Assembly (NCBI RefSeq): GCF_007018905.1
Contig: NZ_CP041402.1
Span: 2,158,001-2,222,000, forward strand
Direction: 5' to 3'
Origin: Tardiphaga sp. vice304
GTDB taxonomy: Bacteria > Pseudomonadota > Alphaproteobacteria > Rhizobiales > Xanthobacteraceae
Length of the DNA stretch: 64,000 nucleotides
Position 1 is the stretch's first letter. Each line of letters starts with the position of its first letter. Shown in pieces: positions 27,173 to 35,700 of the stretch. The translations under genes were made by a program, and so were the position numbers. Below the pieces are notes generated by a model. That model searched no databases. It had not been told where the DNA came from and was given only the letters and a program-made list of their open reading frames with translations.

Positions 27173-29047
27173 ATGGAACCCTATCTCAGCGACCTCCGGC
27201 CGAGCATTGCCGCCATCATTGCGGCCCGACGCGCGCAATTGGGCGTGCGGCTCTCATCCGCGGCGCTGATCATCTGTATCTTCCAGCTGCAGACCGGCTT
27301 GAGCTGGGCACTTGCCTGGGACGTCACATATTTCACTGTGCAACTCGTGGAATATTTCGTTTTTCGCAAGGTCGATGAAACCCGGGCCATGGCGCGCAGC
27401 GCGGAACGAGTTTTTTTCGCGCTGACGATGGCCAACAGTGCGGCGTTCACATCGTTCGGCCTGCTGCTTGCCGCCTCCGGCAGTTGGGGCGTGATGTGCG
27501 CCGGCATCCTGTGGTCGGGCACGATCGCCCATGTCACCATCAACAGCGGCGGATCCCGTCAAACGCTGCAATGCGCCCTGCTGCCGCCGGTACTGGCCTT
27601 CTTCGCCTTGCCGGGATTTATCCTGCGCGACGGCGGCAATCTGACCGACTGTATCACGGCTGTCGCTGCTGGGCTGTTCAGCGGCTTCGGCACTGTTGCG
27701 ATGTGGAACGTCTATCAAAAGCTGCTGAAGTCGGCGACGCGCGCCCGCGAATTCGGCCGGCAGGCGCAGTTCGATAGCGAGACCGGGCTGCCGAACCGGG
27801 CCGCGCTTAACCAGCGCACCGACGAACTGGCATCCACTGCGTCCGGCGTCGTCGTCGTTGCAGCGATCGGCATCGACCGCTTCAGCCATCTGCGCGGTGC
27901 CATCGGCCACGCCCCGATGGTCGAACTGATCGCGCAACTGGCCGAGCGTCTGAGCAGCGCCTTCAACGGCATCCCGGTGATGCGGCTGTCGAGCGGGCAT
28001 CTGGGGCTGGCCTTCGTCGCCCGCGACATGGCGGAGGCCTTCCATCTGGCTGCCACCCTGCAGGGCGCGGTGACGCGGCCCTTGCAACTGCGCGACACCC
28101 ATGTCGATGTCAGCGTTACCATCGGCCTGTCGGAGGCCGCCGACGCGCTGCAACACGCCGCCGATCTGGCGATCCTGGACCGCGCGCTGATTGCCGTGGA
28201 GCAGGCCCGCGAGGCGCGCCGCCATATCGCGAGCTTCGATGCGAAACTCTATGGCAACCCCGGCGCCACGCTGTCGCTGATGAGCGAGATGTCGCGCGCG
28301 TTCGACAACGGTCAGATGACCATCGCCTATCAGCCGAAATATGATCTGCGTTCCGGAGCGATCGTCGGTGCCGAGGCGCTGGCGCGATGGGACCATCCGG
28401 AGCGCGGCGCGCTGCGCCCGGATCTGTTCGTCGAGATGGCGGAGGAGACCGGCCATATCGGCGAACTGACCGAATGGGTGCTGCGCCGCGCGGTCCGCGA
28501 TCAGCATCGCCTGCGGGCGGCCGGCTTCAACCTCAGCATTGCCGTGAACTGGTCCGGCCATCTGCTCGACGATGTGGGCTTTACCGATACCGCGCTGGAG
28601 ATCGCCAGAGGCGCCGCCGGAAAACTATGCCTGGAAGTCACGGAGACGGCGATCATCGGCAACGCCGGACTCGCCCGCCAGACACTGGAGCGGCTGCGTG
28701 CGGCCGGCCTGACGATCTCGATCGACGACTACGGCTCCGGCCTGTCGTCGATGGCCTATCTCAAGAACATTCCTGCCGATGAGCTGAAGATCGACAAGGC
28801 CTTCGTGCTCAACATGGCGACCGATCCGGTCGACGCCGTGCTGGTCCGTGCCGCCGTCAGCCTCGCCCACAGCCTGGGCCTGCAGGTGGTCGCCGAGGGC
28901 GTCGAGCAACAGGCCGCGCTCGACCTGCTCGGCGAGATGGGGTGCGACCTGGCCCAGGGCTATCTGATTGCCCGCCCGATTCCGCTGCAGGACCTCGTGG
29001 CCTATCTCGGGGATCGGGCGACCGACCCGGCCAGCGCCGCAGTATAG
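27173..29047 (+). CDS. EAL domain cyclic-di-GMP phosphodiesterase with degenerate GGDEF
   Basis: The product has 624 residues. An N-terminal membrane region with about six hydrophobic segments (residues 25-180) is followed by a GGDEF-like domain that begins TGLPNRAALNQR but has SSGHLG where GGDEF should be, so it should not make c-di-GMP. The EAL domain (about 365-615) looks catalytically complete: AEALARWDHPERG, LEVTETAI, SIDDYGSGLSSM, DELKIDK and VAEGVEQ. It should hydrolyse c-di-GMP to pGpG at the inner membrane. Its stop is 3 bases from the stop of the convergent collagen-like gene. Confidence 0.92.
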   Translation: MEPYLSDLRPSIAAIIAARRAQLGVRLSSAALIICIFQLQTGLSWALAWDVTYFTVQLVEYFVFRKVDETRAMARSAERVFFALTMANSAAFTSFGLLLAASGSWGVMCAGILWSGTIAHVTINSGGSRQTLQCALLPPVLAFFALPGFILRDGGNLTDCITAVAAGLFSGFGTVAMWNVYQKLLKSATRAREFGRQAQFDSETGLPNRAALNQRTDELASTASGVVVVAAIGIDRFSHLRGAIGHAPMVELIAQLAERLSSAFNGIPVMRLSSGHLGLAFVARDMAEAFHLAATLQGAVTRPLQLRDTHVDVSVTIGLSEAADALQHAADLAILDRALIAVEQAREARRHIASFDAKLYGNPGATLSLMSEMSRAFDNGQMTIAYQPKYDLRSGAIVGAEALARWDHPERGALRPDLFVEMAEETGHIGELTEWVLRRAVRDQHRLRAAGFNLSIAVNWSGHLLDDVGFTDTALEIARGAAGKLCLEVTETAIIGNAGLARQTLERLRAAGLTISIDDYGSGLSSMAYLKNIPADELKIDKAFVLNMATDPVDAVLVRAAVSLAHSLGLQVVAEGVEQQAALDLLGEMGCDLAQGYLIARPIPLQDLVAYLGDRATDPASAAV

Positions 29048-29050
29048 GGT

Positions 29051-29560
29051 TTAATGCTTCTTCTTCTTGTGGTGCTTCTTGCCGCTGTCGTCGTCCGGCT
29101 GTTTTACGTCATGGGCTCCGGCGTCCTCGACGATCATCGCGGCGACGCGTTCGGCAATCTCCTGCGCTTCGCGCCGTTCGCTGTCTTCGCGCTCTTGCGC
29201 CTCCCGCGCGCGCAGCGCGCGGTGCTCTTCCCAGGCGTCGAAGATCAGGTGCAGCCACGGCATCACCTGCTCGATGGACGGCAGCGCGCCGGCGGGCCCC
29301 GGCTCGCCGCGGGGGCCCGGCGGGCCTTGCACGCCGGCTTTGCCCTGCGGGCCGGCTTCGCCCTGCTTGCCCTGCGGGCCCGGTTTGCCTTGCGGACCGG
29401 GCGCTCCGGGCTTGCCGACGGGGCCCTGCTTGCCCGGCGGGCCGGCTTTGCCGGTGACGCCGGGCTTGCCCGGGCGACCGGGATGGCCCTGCGGTCCGGG
29501 AATTCCGGGCTTGCCGTCGGGGCCTCGCGCGCCCGGACGAAGAACGACTTGCTTTGCCAC
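29051..29560 (-). CDS. collagen-like triple-helix repeat protein
   Basis: The product has 169 residues. About 27 Gly-X-Y triplets run from residue 8 to about 91, with many GKPGxxG and GPQGK units. A helical, charged segment follows ([28 protein letters not shown] in pieces) and the protein ends in KKHHKKKKH. There is no signal peptide, so the location is uncertain. Bacterial collagen-like proteins form triple helices; this one has no recognised partner. The triplet region also gives long open frames on the other strand, which I treat as shadows. Confidence 0.85.
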   Translation of the reverse strand: MAKQVVLRPGARGPDGKPGIPGPQGHPGRPGKPGVTGKAGPPGKQGPVGKPGAPGPQGKPGPQGKQGEAGPQGKAGVQGPPGPRGEPGPAGALPSIEQVMPWLHLIFDAWEEHRALRAREAQEREDSERREAQEIAERVAAMIVEDAGAHDVKQPDDDSGKKHHKKKKH

Positions 29561-29613
29561 GCTGCTGCTCCCGCTGATTCCTTATCCATCGTAGCAGCAG
29601 GGGCATGACGGCT

Positions 29614-29808
29614 TCAAATCGGCTCGGGGGCCGCCGCCGCGCCGGATGGCTGGTCGCGGCCGACATGGCCGGGACCGTCGGTGGTCGTCCCGGGCTGGGC
29701 CATCGGGCGATGGCTGCGGTTGCTGACGCGAAACAGCGTATGCACGGTGCCGCCGACGGTGGCGCAGCCGCCGCGCATGTTGGGCAGGATCAGGGTGGCT
29801 TCGCTCAT
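29614..29808 (-). CDS. small hypothetical protein
   Basis: A possible 64-residue product (SEATLILPNMRGGCATVGGTVHTLFRVSNRSHR in pieces, then a Pro/Gly-rich tail). ACGGAGA lies about 7 bases before the ATG at 29808, while a second in-frame ATG 6 bases upstream is too close to that site. No family is recognised. Support rests on the ribosome binding site and the compact N-terminal part. Confidence 0.4.
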   Translation of the reverse strand: MSEATLILPNMRGGCATVGGTVHTLFRVSNRSHRPMAQPGTTTDGPGHVGRDQPSGAAAAPEPI

Positions 29809-30037
29809 GGTCATTCTCCGTCTGGTTGCACCGGGAGAATGTCCGTCGAATTGTTTGGTTCGTGGTGAACGCTTGTTATGGTTGATGAAAGGTAAACGCG
29901 CGTCGACGGGATGCGCCATCGTCATCAACGGGAACACCGGGTTCAAGGCGGCCGGCGGGCCAGGCCTCGGCTTGCTTCGCTTGTCGGGGCTGGCTAGACG
30001 AGGGCGCAACCGGGGAAACCGGGCGGAGGAGCGTCTC

Positions 30038-31330
30038 ATGGGAAGCAGAGTGATCATCGCCGGCGGCGGCATCGGCGGGCTGGTGACCGCGCTGACGCTG
30101 CACCAGATCGGCGTCCCCTGCGTGATCTACGAATCCAGCCGCGAGATGCGCCCGCTCGGCGTCGGCATCAATCTGCAGCCCAATGCGGTGCGCGAGCTCG
30201 GCGATCTCCAGATCACCGAGGCCGATCTCGACCGCGTCGGCCTGCCGGCCCGGGAATGGGCGCTGGTCGGCCTCAATGGCAACGATATCTATTCCGAGCC
30301 GCGTGGCCGCGCCGCCGGCTATCGCTGGCCGCAATATGCCGCGCATCGCGGCCGCTTCCACATGCTGCTGCACGACGCCGTGGTGGCGCGGCTGGGACCC
30401 GACGCGATCCGGCTCGGCAGCCGTGTCTCCGGCTACGCCAGGACCGCCGACGGCGTCACGGCGCAGATCGAGCGCGCTGACGGCTCCACCTTGCAGGAGC
30501 ACGGTGCGCTGTTGATCGGCGCCGACGGTATCCATTCCGCGGTGCGCGCCCAGATGCATCCCGCGCAGCCGCCGATCCACTGGGGCGGCGCGCTGATGTG
30601 GCGCGGCACCACCTGGGCAAAACCGACCCGCACCGGCGCGTCCTTCATCGGGCTCGGCACGCATCGCCAGCGCGTCGTGCTCTATCCGATATCACAGCCC
30701 GATCCGGTGACCGGGCTGTCGATGATGAACTGGATCGCCGAGGTGACGGTCGACAATGCTGAGGGCTGGAAGCAGCAGGGCTGGTTTCGCCAGGTGCCGA
30801 CCGCCGATTTCGTGCATCATTTCGACGGCTGGGTGTGGGACTGGCTCGACGTGCCCGCGATGATTGGCGCGTCCGACGCCGCGTTCGAGAATCCGATGAT
30901 CGACCGCGATCCGGTATCGACCTGGCGCGACGGCCCGGTGGCGCTGCTCGGCGACGCCGCGCATGCGATGTATCCGACCGGCTCCAACGGCGCCAGCCAG
31001 GCGATCATCGACGCCCGCGAACTCGGCGCCGCGATGGTCGTGCATGACGCCACTGAGGCCGCGCTGGAAGCCTATGACGCCAAGCTGTGCGGCCCGATCT
31101 CGCAACTGATCCTGCGCAACCGCGGCGCCGGCCCGTTCGGCCTGTTGAACCTCGTCGACGAGCGCTGCGGTGGCACCTTCGATGATATCGACGACGTGAT
31201 CCCGCCAACTGAGCGCGCAGCCTTCATGGCCGGCTACAAGTCCGCGGCCGGGTTTGCCATCGAGACGCTGAACGCGGCGCCGCCGACGATTGCGCCGGGG
31301 GCGCAGGTGAAGGAGACGGTGGAAGTATAG
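30038..31330 (+). CDS. FAD-dependent monooxygenase (flavin-dependent oxidoreductase)
   Basis: The product has 430 residues and is a class A flavoprotein hydroxylase. The dinucleotide-binding motif is IAGGGIGGLVTAL (residues about 6-18), the second FAD motif is GADGIHSAVR, and GDAAHAMYPTGSNGASQAI completes the flavin site. The start at 30038 has AGGAG about 10 bases upstream; an extended open frame upstream is not protein-like. This family hydroxylates aromatic or polycyclic acids with NAD(P)H; the substrate is unknown. It appears to stand alone. Confidence 0.9.
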   Translation: MGSRVIIAGGGIGGLVTALTLHQIGVPCVIYESSREMRPLGVGINLQPNAVRELGDLQITEADLDRVGLPAREWALVGLNGNDIYSEPRGRAAGYRWPQYAAHRGRFHMLLHDAVVARLGPDAIRLGSRVSGYARTADGVTAQIERADGSTLQEHGALLIGADGIHSAVRAQMHPAQPPIHWGGALMWRGTTWAKPTRTGASFIGLGTHRQRVVLYPISQPDPVTGLSMMNWIAEVTVDNAEGWKQQGWFRQVPTADFVHHFDGWVWDWLDVPAMIGASDAAFENPMIDRDPVSTWRDGPVALLGDAAHAMYPTGSNGASQAIIDARELGAAMVVHDATEAALEAYDAKLCGPISQLILRNRGAGPFGLLNLVDERCGGTFDDIDDVIPPTERAAFMAGYKSAAGFAIETLNAAPPTIAPGAQVKETVEV

Positions 31331-31344
31331 TCGAGGTGTAGTTC

Positions 31345-31379
31345 GTAGGGTGGGCAAAGCGAAGCGTGCCCACCCACCC
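31345..31379. repeat. short palindromic repeat
   Basis: GGTGGGCA and TGCCCACC pair around an AAGCGAAGCG loop right after the monooxygenase stop. It can act as a transcription terminator; the same core (GTAGGGTGGGCAAAGCGAAG) is a common intergenic motif in related genomes. Confidence 0.5.
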
Positions 31380-31411
31380 TCGGCCGTCTCATGCAAACCT
31401 CTCGACCTTCG

Positions 31412-31915
31412 TCAGTCCGAACAGTCGAGCCCGTACCGTTTCTTGAGAGCTTCGTATTGATCTGGCGGCTCCTTCGCGAGCAGCGCGCAGCCGGTGTAGT
31501 TGCCCTTCCGGCGCTCGCCGATCACATAGGTCCAATCGGCGATGTCCTTCTTCTGGAAGGCCAGCCGGTCTCCGGACGCCAAGTTGCTGAAATTGCGCGG
31601 CATGCTGGCGACAACGCCGACGAAGCCGGCGCCGTCCCGCTTGAACGGGTTGACCCAGATATATTCGGCTTGGTCATCGCCGAACGGCAGCCGGATTTTC
31701 AGGGAAAATCGACCGGCCCCCGGCGGTGGCGCGCCGGCGATCGCCAGAAACCCGTCCAGCTCCGCTCGTGCCCGCTGCATCGCGGCGGTCACCGCAGGAT
31801 CGCCCGACTTGACCGAAGCGATGTCGTCGCGCTCTGCCGCGCCAGGTTGCTGGGAGCTGGCCGCGGAAGACAGGGCCGACAGCAAAGCGACGGCCAGAAG
31901 ATGACGCCACATCAC
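31412..31915 (-). CDS. DUF2314 domain-containing exported protein
   Basis: The product has 167 residues. A signal peptide (about residues 1-20, ending SSA) leads to a DUF2314 domain: AMQRARAELDGFLA, FSLKIRLPFGDDQAEYIWV, FVGVVASMPRNFSNLASGDRL and DWTYVIGERRKGNYTGCALL follow in the family order. DUF2314 is found in proteins linked to effector/immunity or cell-surface contexts, without a proven activity. Two nearly adjacent start codons are possible. Confidence 0.8.
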   Translation of the reverse strand: MMWRHLLAVALLSALSSAASSQQPGAAERDDIASVKSGDPAVTAAMQRARAELDGFLAIAGAPPPGAGRFSLKIRLPFGDDQAEYIWVNPFKRDGAGFVGVVASMPRNFSNLASGDRLAFQKKDIADWTYVIGERRKGNYTGCALLAKEPPDQYEALKKRYGLDCSD

Positions 31916-32020
31916 ACTCGCCTCGATAAAAAAACAACAACTAGTAGTTGATATTCTGTTCGCGTTATGTTCGAATTGTCAAGGGGTGAGCAACCGGCGC
32001 GCAAATTGGCGGGGGAGGCG

Positions 32021-32548
32021 ATGGCAAGATGGCTCCGTTGGATAGCTGCAGCTCTGGCCTTCACGGCGCCGGCCAGCGCCGCCGACAGCTTTGCCGACCT
32101 GCAGGCCGCGTATCATTGCGACGTGGTGCGCCGGCTCGAACAGATCTATGCGGCGGGCGATCCCCGCATCGATCTCAACCGCTATCTGGTCATCGACCTG
32201 CCGGCGCGGACGCACGCTTATGTGCAGTGCCAGATTTTTGACAATCGCACGCGCATTCATTGCGAAGCATCGTCAGGATTCTGGTTCGCCAAGAAAGGCC
32301 AGAAGCGCACCCTCTACCTGCCGCCGCGCGCGGTTGCAGCACTGGCCAAACTTGGCTTCGATACCGACGACCGGGCGGGCAACTTCAATCTCGATCAGTA
32401 CGTCGACAAATCCGCGAATTTTCATCCGCTCGCAGATCTCATGCTGCGGGCTTTGCATGACGGCTACGGCGCGCGCAGCGACATGAAGCTGCTGTTCAAC
32501 GCACCGTTTGCGCCGGCCACGCCGGAGAGTTGCATACCGGTCAGCTGA
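32021..32548 (+). CDS. hypothetical exported protein
   Basis: The product has 175 residues. A signal peptide (about residues 1-21, ending PASAA) precedes a compact domain with two or three Cys (YHCDVV, VQCQIF, RIHCEAS) and a C-terminal ESCIPVS. The start at 32021 is preferred because GGGGGAGG stands before it. No family is recognised. It lies just upstream of the first immunity-like gene (32588). Confidence 0.7.
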   Translation: MARWLRWIAAALAFTAPASAADSFADLQAAYHCDVVRRLEQIYAAGDPRIDLNRYLVIDLPARTHAYVQCQIFDNRTRIHCEASSGFWFAKKGQKRTLYLPPRAVAALAKLGFDTDDRAGNFNLDQYVDKSANFHPLADLMLRALHDGYGARSDMKLLFNAPFAPATPESCIPVS

Positions 32549-32587
32549 GATCCTGCCCGCGCCAAGGGCCCACGATGGAGACGATGA

Positions 32588-33064
32588 ATGTCGATGGAAA
32601 TCTATGTTCTGTCAGATCGCCAATTGTCCTCGATGGAGGCTTGGCAAACGGCGGTGGAGCAATCCGGTGTGTCGCTGCGGCTGTCTCCCGCGACGCCTTT
32701 CGCGGACTTGCACGGAGCGTTGCCGGTCGTGCTCGACCAACGCCCGACGGCGTTCGAATGCGATCACTGCAACGCCAGGGAATTGATGGAGGATCCGCCC
32801 GCGGAGGTCGGGTTCGACCGCGCATGGGCTTACGCGCTGGCGTTTCGATGGGGTGCGGATATCTATGCTGGCGCCTCCGCCTATGCGGCAGCGGCGGCTT
32901 ACGCCGCTGCAACGGACGGCGTCATTCTCGATTGCGAGGAGGGACAGTTCATCTCGGCACAGCGGGCCGTCGAGATTTCCCGCGAACTGGCGCAGAGCCA
33001 GCCGATGATTGACGAAGCCGTACGGCGAGTTCTGGAATTGTTTAAAAAGCAAGCCCCGCAATAG
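32588..33064 (+). CDS. orphan immunity-like protein (copy 1)
   Basis: The product has 158 residues and is a close paralog of the gene at 34955-35440. Shared blocks are MSMEIYVLSDR, FECDHC.ARELM, the run GADIYAGASAYAAAAAY and LDCEEGQFIS. No domain name is certain. The bases before the start (GGAGACGATGAATGTCGATG) are almost identical to those at the toxin-immunity junction near 34940-34960, but here the 5' neighbour is an unrelated exported protein, not a toxin. It is therefore probably a duplicated immunity gene that has lost its toxin. Confidence 0.75.
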   Translation: MSMEIYVLSDRQLSSMEAWQTAVEQSGVSLRLSPATPFADLHGALPVVLDQRPTAFECDHCNARELMEDPPAEVGFDRAWAYALAFRWGADIYAGASAYAAAAAYAAATDGVILDCEEGQFISAQRAVEISRELAQSQPMIDEAVRRVLELFKKQAPQ

Positions 33065-33145
33065 AGCGCAGCACGCCCGCCCCGAGCGACTGGCGCTCAT
33101 ATCCGCCAGTCTCGCCTGTCACCCCGCTCCTACGCGCTACGCCTG

Positions 33146-34072
33146 CTACATCCTGGCGCCGCTGTTGTAGGCGTCGACCAGCTGGTTGTAGTCGCGCAAC
33201 AGCCGCGGCGGCGAGCCCTGGACCATCCAGCCAGAGCCGGTCCCGCTCAGCATCATCTTGTCGCCGGACGAGTAGGGCACCTTGTCGCGGATCCGGCGCA
33301 TCAACTGCTTGGCCGTGGTCAGGAACGATTTGGCTTGGCTGATGAACATCGAACCGACCTTGGCGTCGCCCGAAGCACTCGACGCCTCGATGGCCTGGAC
33401 AGTGGCCTCATAGGCCTCCAACGCCTTGGTGATTGCCGCGATGTCGGGGCTCGTCGTGTCCTCCGCGCGCAGCACGCGCTTGGCGTCGATCATCAATGCT
33501 GCCACGTGATAGCGCGCGCTGCGGCCTTCCTTGGCTTCGATCGCCACCAGTTCCTCGGCCTTGCGCTTGTCGTTGATCGCCTCGACGCCGTCGCGAAGAT
33601 TCTTGTCGGCGCTCGCAAAGGCGTCCCACGCCGCGACCAGGCGCGGATGCAGGGCACGGCCCTTGGCCATCTTGTCGTCCTTGTAGTTCTCCTGCGTGTA
33701 GTAGTCGTCCGCTTCCTTGAGCAGCGGCGCCAGCGTGGTCACGGCTGTCACATAGGCGGTCGCGGCCGCTTCCAGCGCGGCATCGCGCGGTTCCAGCGCG
33801 TTGGCCGCCTCGGCCTTCTTCTGGCAATCCGCGGTGTCGTAGATCGTGTAGAGCCCGTAGACGATGCGCTCTTTGCCGGTCGGCCCGTTCTTGCCGACCC
33901 AGCTGAAATAGCGCGCCCGGGAATCGAGCGCGCGCGCCGACAGCCGGTTGATGCAGCCGACATAGGCATTGAGCTTTTCGGTGGCGGGAGGGGTCTGGGC
34001 CGATGCGGAACCGCCTGATATCGCCGAGGCAAGGACGAGCGCGGTGGCGATCGATGCGCGAATGGTCGTCAT
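33146..34072 (-). CDS. YiiG family/DUF3829 exported protein
   Basis: The product has 308 residues. A signal peptide (about residues 1-25, ending GGSASAQ) is followed by a long helical domain with an N-terminal KLNAYVGCINRLSARALDSRARYFSWV motif. It resembles the DUF3829/YiiG lipoprotein family but lacks the lipobox. It has a few Cys and many Lys/Ala helices. The function is unknown. It lies on the strand opposite to the flanking immunity-like genes, between the two copies. Confidence 0.78.
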   Translation of the reverse strand: MTTIRASIATALVLASAISGGSASAQTPPATEKLNAYVGCINRLSARALDSRARYFSWVGKNGPTGKERIVYGLYTIYDTADCQKKAEAANALEPRDAALEAAATAYVTAVTTLAPLLKEADDYYTQENYKDDKMAKGRALHPRLVAAWDAFASADKNLRDGVEAINDKRKAEELVAIEAKEGRSARYHVAALMIDAKRVLRAEDTTSPDIAAITKALEAYEATVQAIEASSASGDAKVGSMFISQAKSFLTTAKQLMRRIRDKVPYSSGDKMMLSGTGSGWMVQGSPPRLLRDYNQLVDAYNSGARM

Positions 34073-34264
34073 GAATTGTTCTCCAGCAGTTTTCAGCCTT
34101 GCATTAGAGAGGGGATATCAATCCTGAGGTGATCTGCAAAGCAACTGGAACGCGATGCCGCGGGGAGCGCTCAGTCATTTCTGACCTCGCGTTTTCTCGT
34201 TGTCGCACCGGTGAGTAAAAATTAACAGTAGGACTATAATCTAATATAGTGCTGATTTCAACAT

Positions 34265-34954
34265 ATGGAAAGCATCATGGATGAGTTGCTTGAAATGAGA
34301 CGAAACATAGCGCTCTGGAAAGGCGAACTCAGCGCGATCAAGACGGAATTGATCTCTCGTCGCATCATGTGCGCAGCAACAAAAGCTGGATACAATCCGA
34401 ACGAACCCCGCGACGAGCGCGGTAGATGGACGAGTGAAGGTGGGGTGGAGGTTACCACCTCGTCGGGTTTCCTGACCGGGATTCCTGCAATCGACCAAAC
34501 CTCGCAGGCGCTTAGCGAAACCTTGGTCCGTGTCATGGAGTTGCTGGATTATTTGCCCACAATGAGCCCCTCGCAATACGGCACCGCGGTTCATGGTGCG
34601 TTTGCGCTCGCATTGTGGTGGCAGGACCTTCCCGGCGTTGGAGATATCGAGAGGAGTTTCAGTCTCGATACGCTTGATCCATATTACGGGATGGCTGGGA
34701 CGATCCGGACGGACGCCACGCTGCGCAACGTGCAGGGTGATGTCATCGCGATCTATGACGTAAAAACCGGCGACGCAAGAATATCGCCAGCAAGGGCGAA
34801 CCAACTGCGCGAGTGGACCCGCGCTGCGCCGGGTACGCCGGTTTTCGAGCTGAATGTGGTGCGCGGCATTACGCGGAAGGGCAAGAGATGGATTTCTTCC
34901 TGTTCACTTTATCTGGCGCCGGCGATCGCGCCATTGACACGAGGGAGACGGTGA
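34265..34954 (+). CDS. putative nuclease toxin with PD-(D/E)xK-like C-terminus
   Basis: The product has 229 residues. The N-terminal 45 residues are helical, followed by the motif YNPNEPRDERGRW seen in many phage- or toxin-associated proteins. The C-terminal 120 residues (AVHGAFALALWW, GTIRTDATLRN, IAIYDVKTGDARISPARANQLREW, FELNVVRG) have the pattern of a PD-(D/E)xK nuclease, with Asp in the IRTD strand and DVK as the metal and lysine residues. The stop codon abuts the ATG of the next gene with no spacer, as in toxin-immunity pairs. The base composition is more A+T-rich than the neighbours, so transfer is likely. This function is inference; no secretion domain is present. Confidence 0.6.
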   Translation: MESIMDELLEMRRNIALWKGELSAIKTELISRRIMCAATKAGYNPNEPRDERGRWTSEGGVEVTTSSGFLTGIPAIDQTSQALSETLVRVMELLDYLPTMSPSQYGTAVHGAFALALWWQDLPGVGDIERSFSLDTLDPYYGMAGTIRTDATLRNVQGDVIAIYDVKTGDARISPARANQLREWTRAAPGTPVFELNVVRGITRKGKRWISSCSLYLAPAIAPLTRGRR

Positions 34955-35440
34955 ATGTCGATGGAAATATATGTTCTGTCAGACCGGCGGTTAGCGTCGG
35001 TGGATGCCTGGCAAAAGGCTATCGACGAGGCCGGCCTTCCGCTGCGGCTGTCCGGCGCCACGCCGTTTGCTAAACTGCACGGCGCACTGCCGGTTGTGCT
35101 GAACCGACGCCAGACGGCATTTGAATGCGATCACTGCAAGGCGAGGGAGTTGATGACAGAAACGCCAAGTGTCGATTTCGGCCGTGCGTGGACTTACGCG
35201 CTGGCGTTTCGATGGGGCGGCGACGTTTATGCCGGCGCGTCCGCCTATGCGGCGGCGGCGGCCTACGCAGAGGCAACAGGCGGGATTATTTTCGATTGCC
35301 AGGAAGGAAAGCTCATCTCTTTGCAGCAGGCTGTCGACACTTCACGCGAGCTGCCGCAGAGCCAGTCCGTAGTGGACGAAGCGATACGGCACGTAATTGA
35401 GCAGTTTAAAAAAGAGAACCCGCGTAGAAACAAGCCATAA
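34955..35440 (+). CDS. probable immunity protein of the nuclease toxin (copy 2)
   Basis: The product has 161 residues and begins directly after the toxin stop codon (TGA then ATG), so translation should be coupled. It is highly similar to the gene at 32588 in its first 120 residues (MSMEIYVLSDRRLASVDAW, FECDHCKARELM, GGDVYAGASAYAAAAAY, FDCQEGKLISLQQ). The role as immunity protein is inferred from its position, size and the duplicated orphan copy. It ends in a basic PRRNKP tail. A strong hairpin follows the stop. Confidence 0.7.
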   Translation: MSMEIYVLSDRRLASVDAWQKAIDEAGLPLRLSGATPFAKLHGALPVVLNRRQTAFECDHCKARELMTETPSVDFGRAWTYALAFRWGGDVYAGASAYAAAAAYAEATGGIIFDCQEGKLISLQQAVDTSRELPQSQSVVDEAIRHVIEQFKKENPRRNKP

Positions 35441-35445
35441 GCCCG

Positions 35446-35514
35446 CGGCGGATGAGCAGAGCGTCATCCGCCGCCTCGTCGCGAAGGCGGCGGGTTAGCT
35501 TCGGCTAACCCGCC
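35446..35514. repeat. double-hairpin palindromic repeat (left copy)
   Basis: CGGCGGATGA and TCATCCGCCG (35446-35455, 35464-35473) form one hairpin; GGCGGGTTAGC and GCTAACCCGCC (35489-35499, 35504-35514) form a second with a TTCG loop. A related copy is at 37633-37716, on the other side of the IS110 element. It may also end the toxin-immunity transcript. Confidence 0.8.
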
Positions 35515-35560
35515 CTTGTAATAGCAAATCGGGATATTGTCAGCTCGTTCCGAGAGGAAT

Positions 35561-35700
35561 GCTCTGCCGCGGACGGCCATCCGCGGCAGAGCGGCTGGCG
35601 ATCGGATCGTATCCGCCCTGAGTCGTCTGAGACTGCCCCGTAGCGGGATCGCGCCAGCTCCTTCATCGGACCCGGATGGTTGCCGGAACAAGTTGGTTCG
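35561..35700 (+). ncRNA. candidate IS110 bridge RNA leader
   Basis: The 5' leader of the transposase gene is compact and strongly structured. A perfect 13-bp stem (GCTCTGCCGCGGA at 35561-35573 with 35580-35592) is followed by a larger stem-loop (GCTGGCGAT near 35594-35602 pairing with ATCGCGCCAGC near 35647-35658, with an internal hairpin AGTC/GACT) and two smaller hairpins up to 35700. IS110-group elements are known to encode a bridge RNA upstream of the transposase that binds donor and target DNA. Position and structure agree; no expression or base-pairing with ends has been shown. Confidence 0.4.

Noticed and set aside
27254..28561. Minus-strand open frame of 435 codons opposite the EAL gene
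   Set aside because: It is a shadow of a well supported gene and has no recognisable motif.
29054..29608. Plus-strand open frames rich in Gly/Pro/Cys over the collagen-like gene
   Set aside because: The complement of Gly-X-Y codons always gives Pro/Ala-rich open frames. The minus-strand gene has the regular triplets and a good start.
30692..31396. Minus-strand frame opposite the flavin monooxygenase
   Set aside because: It is antisense to conserved FAD motifs and lacks its own start signal or domain.
35446..35514. The paired hairpins considered as a CRISPR-type or attachment site
   Set aside because: There are no spaced direct repeats. The pattern is that of dispersed palindromic repeats.
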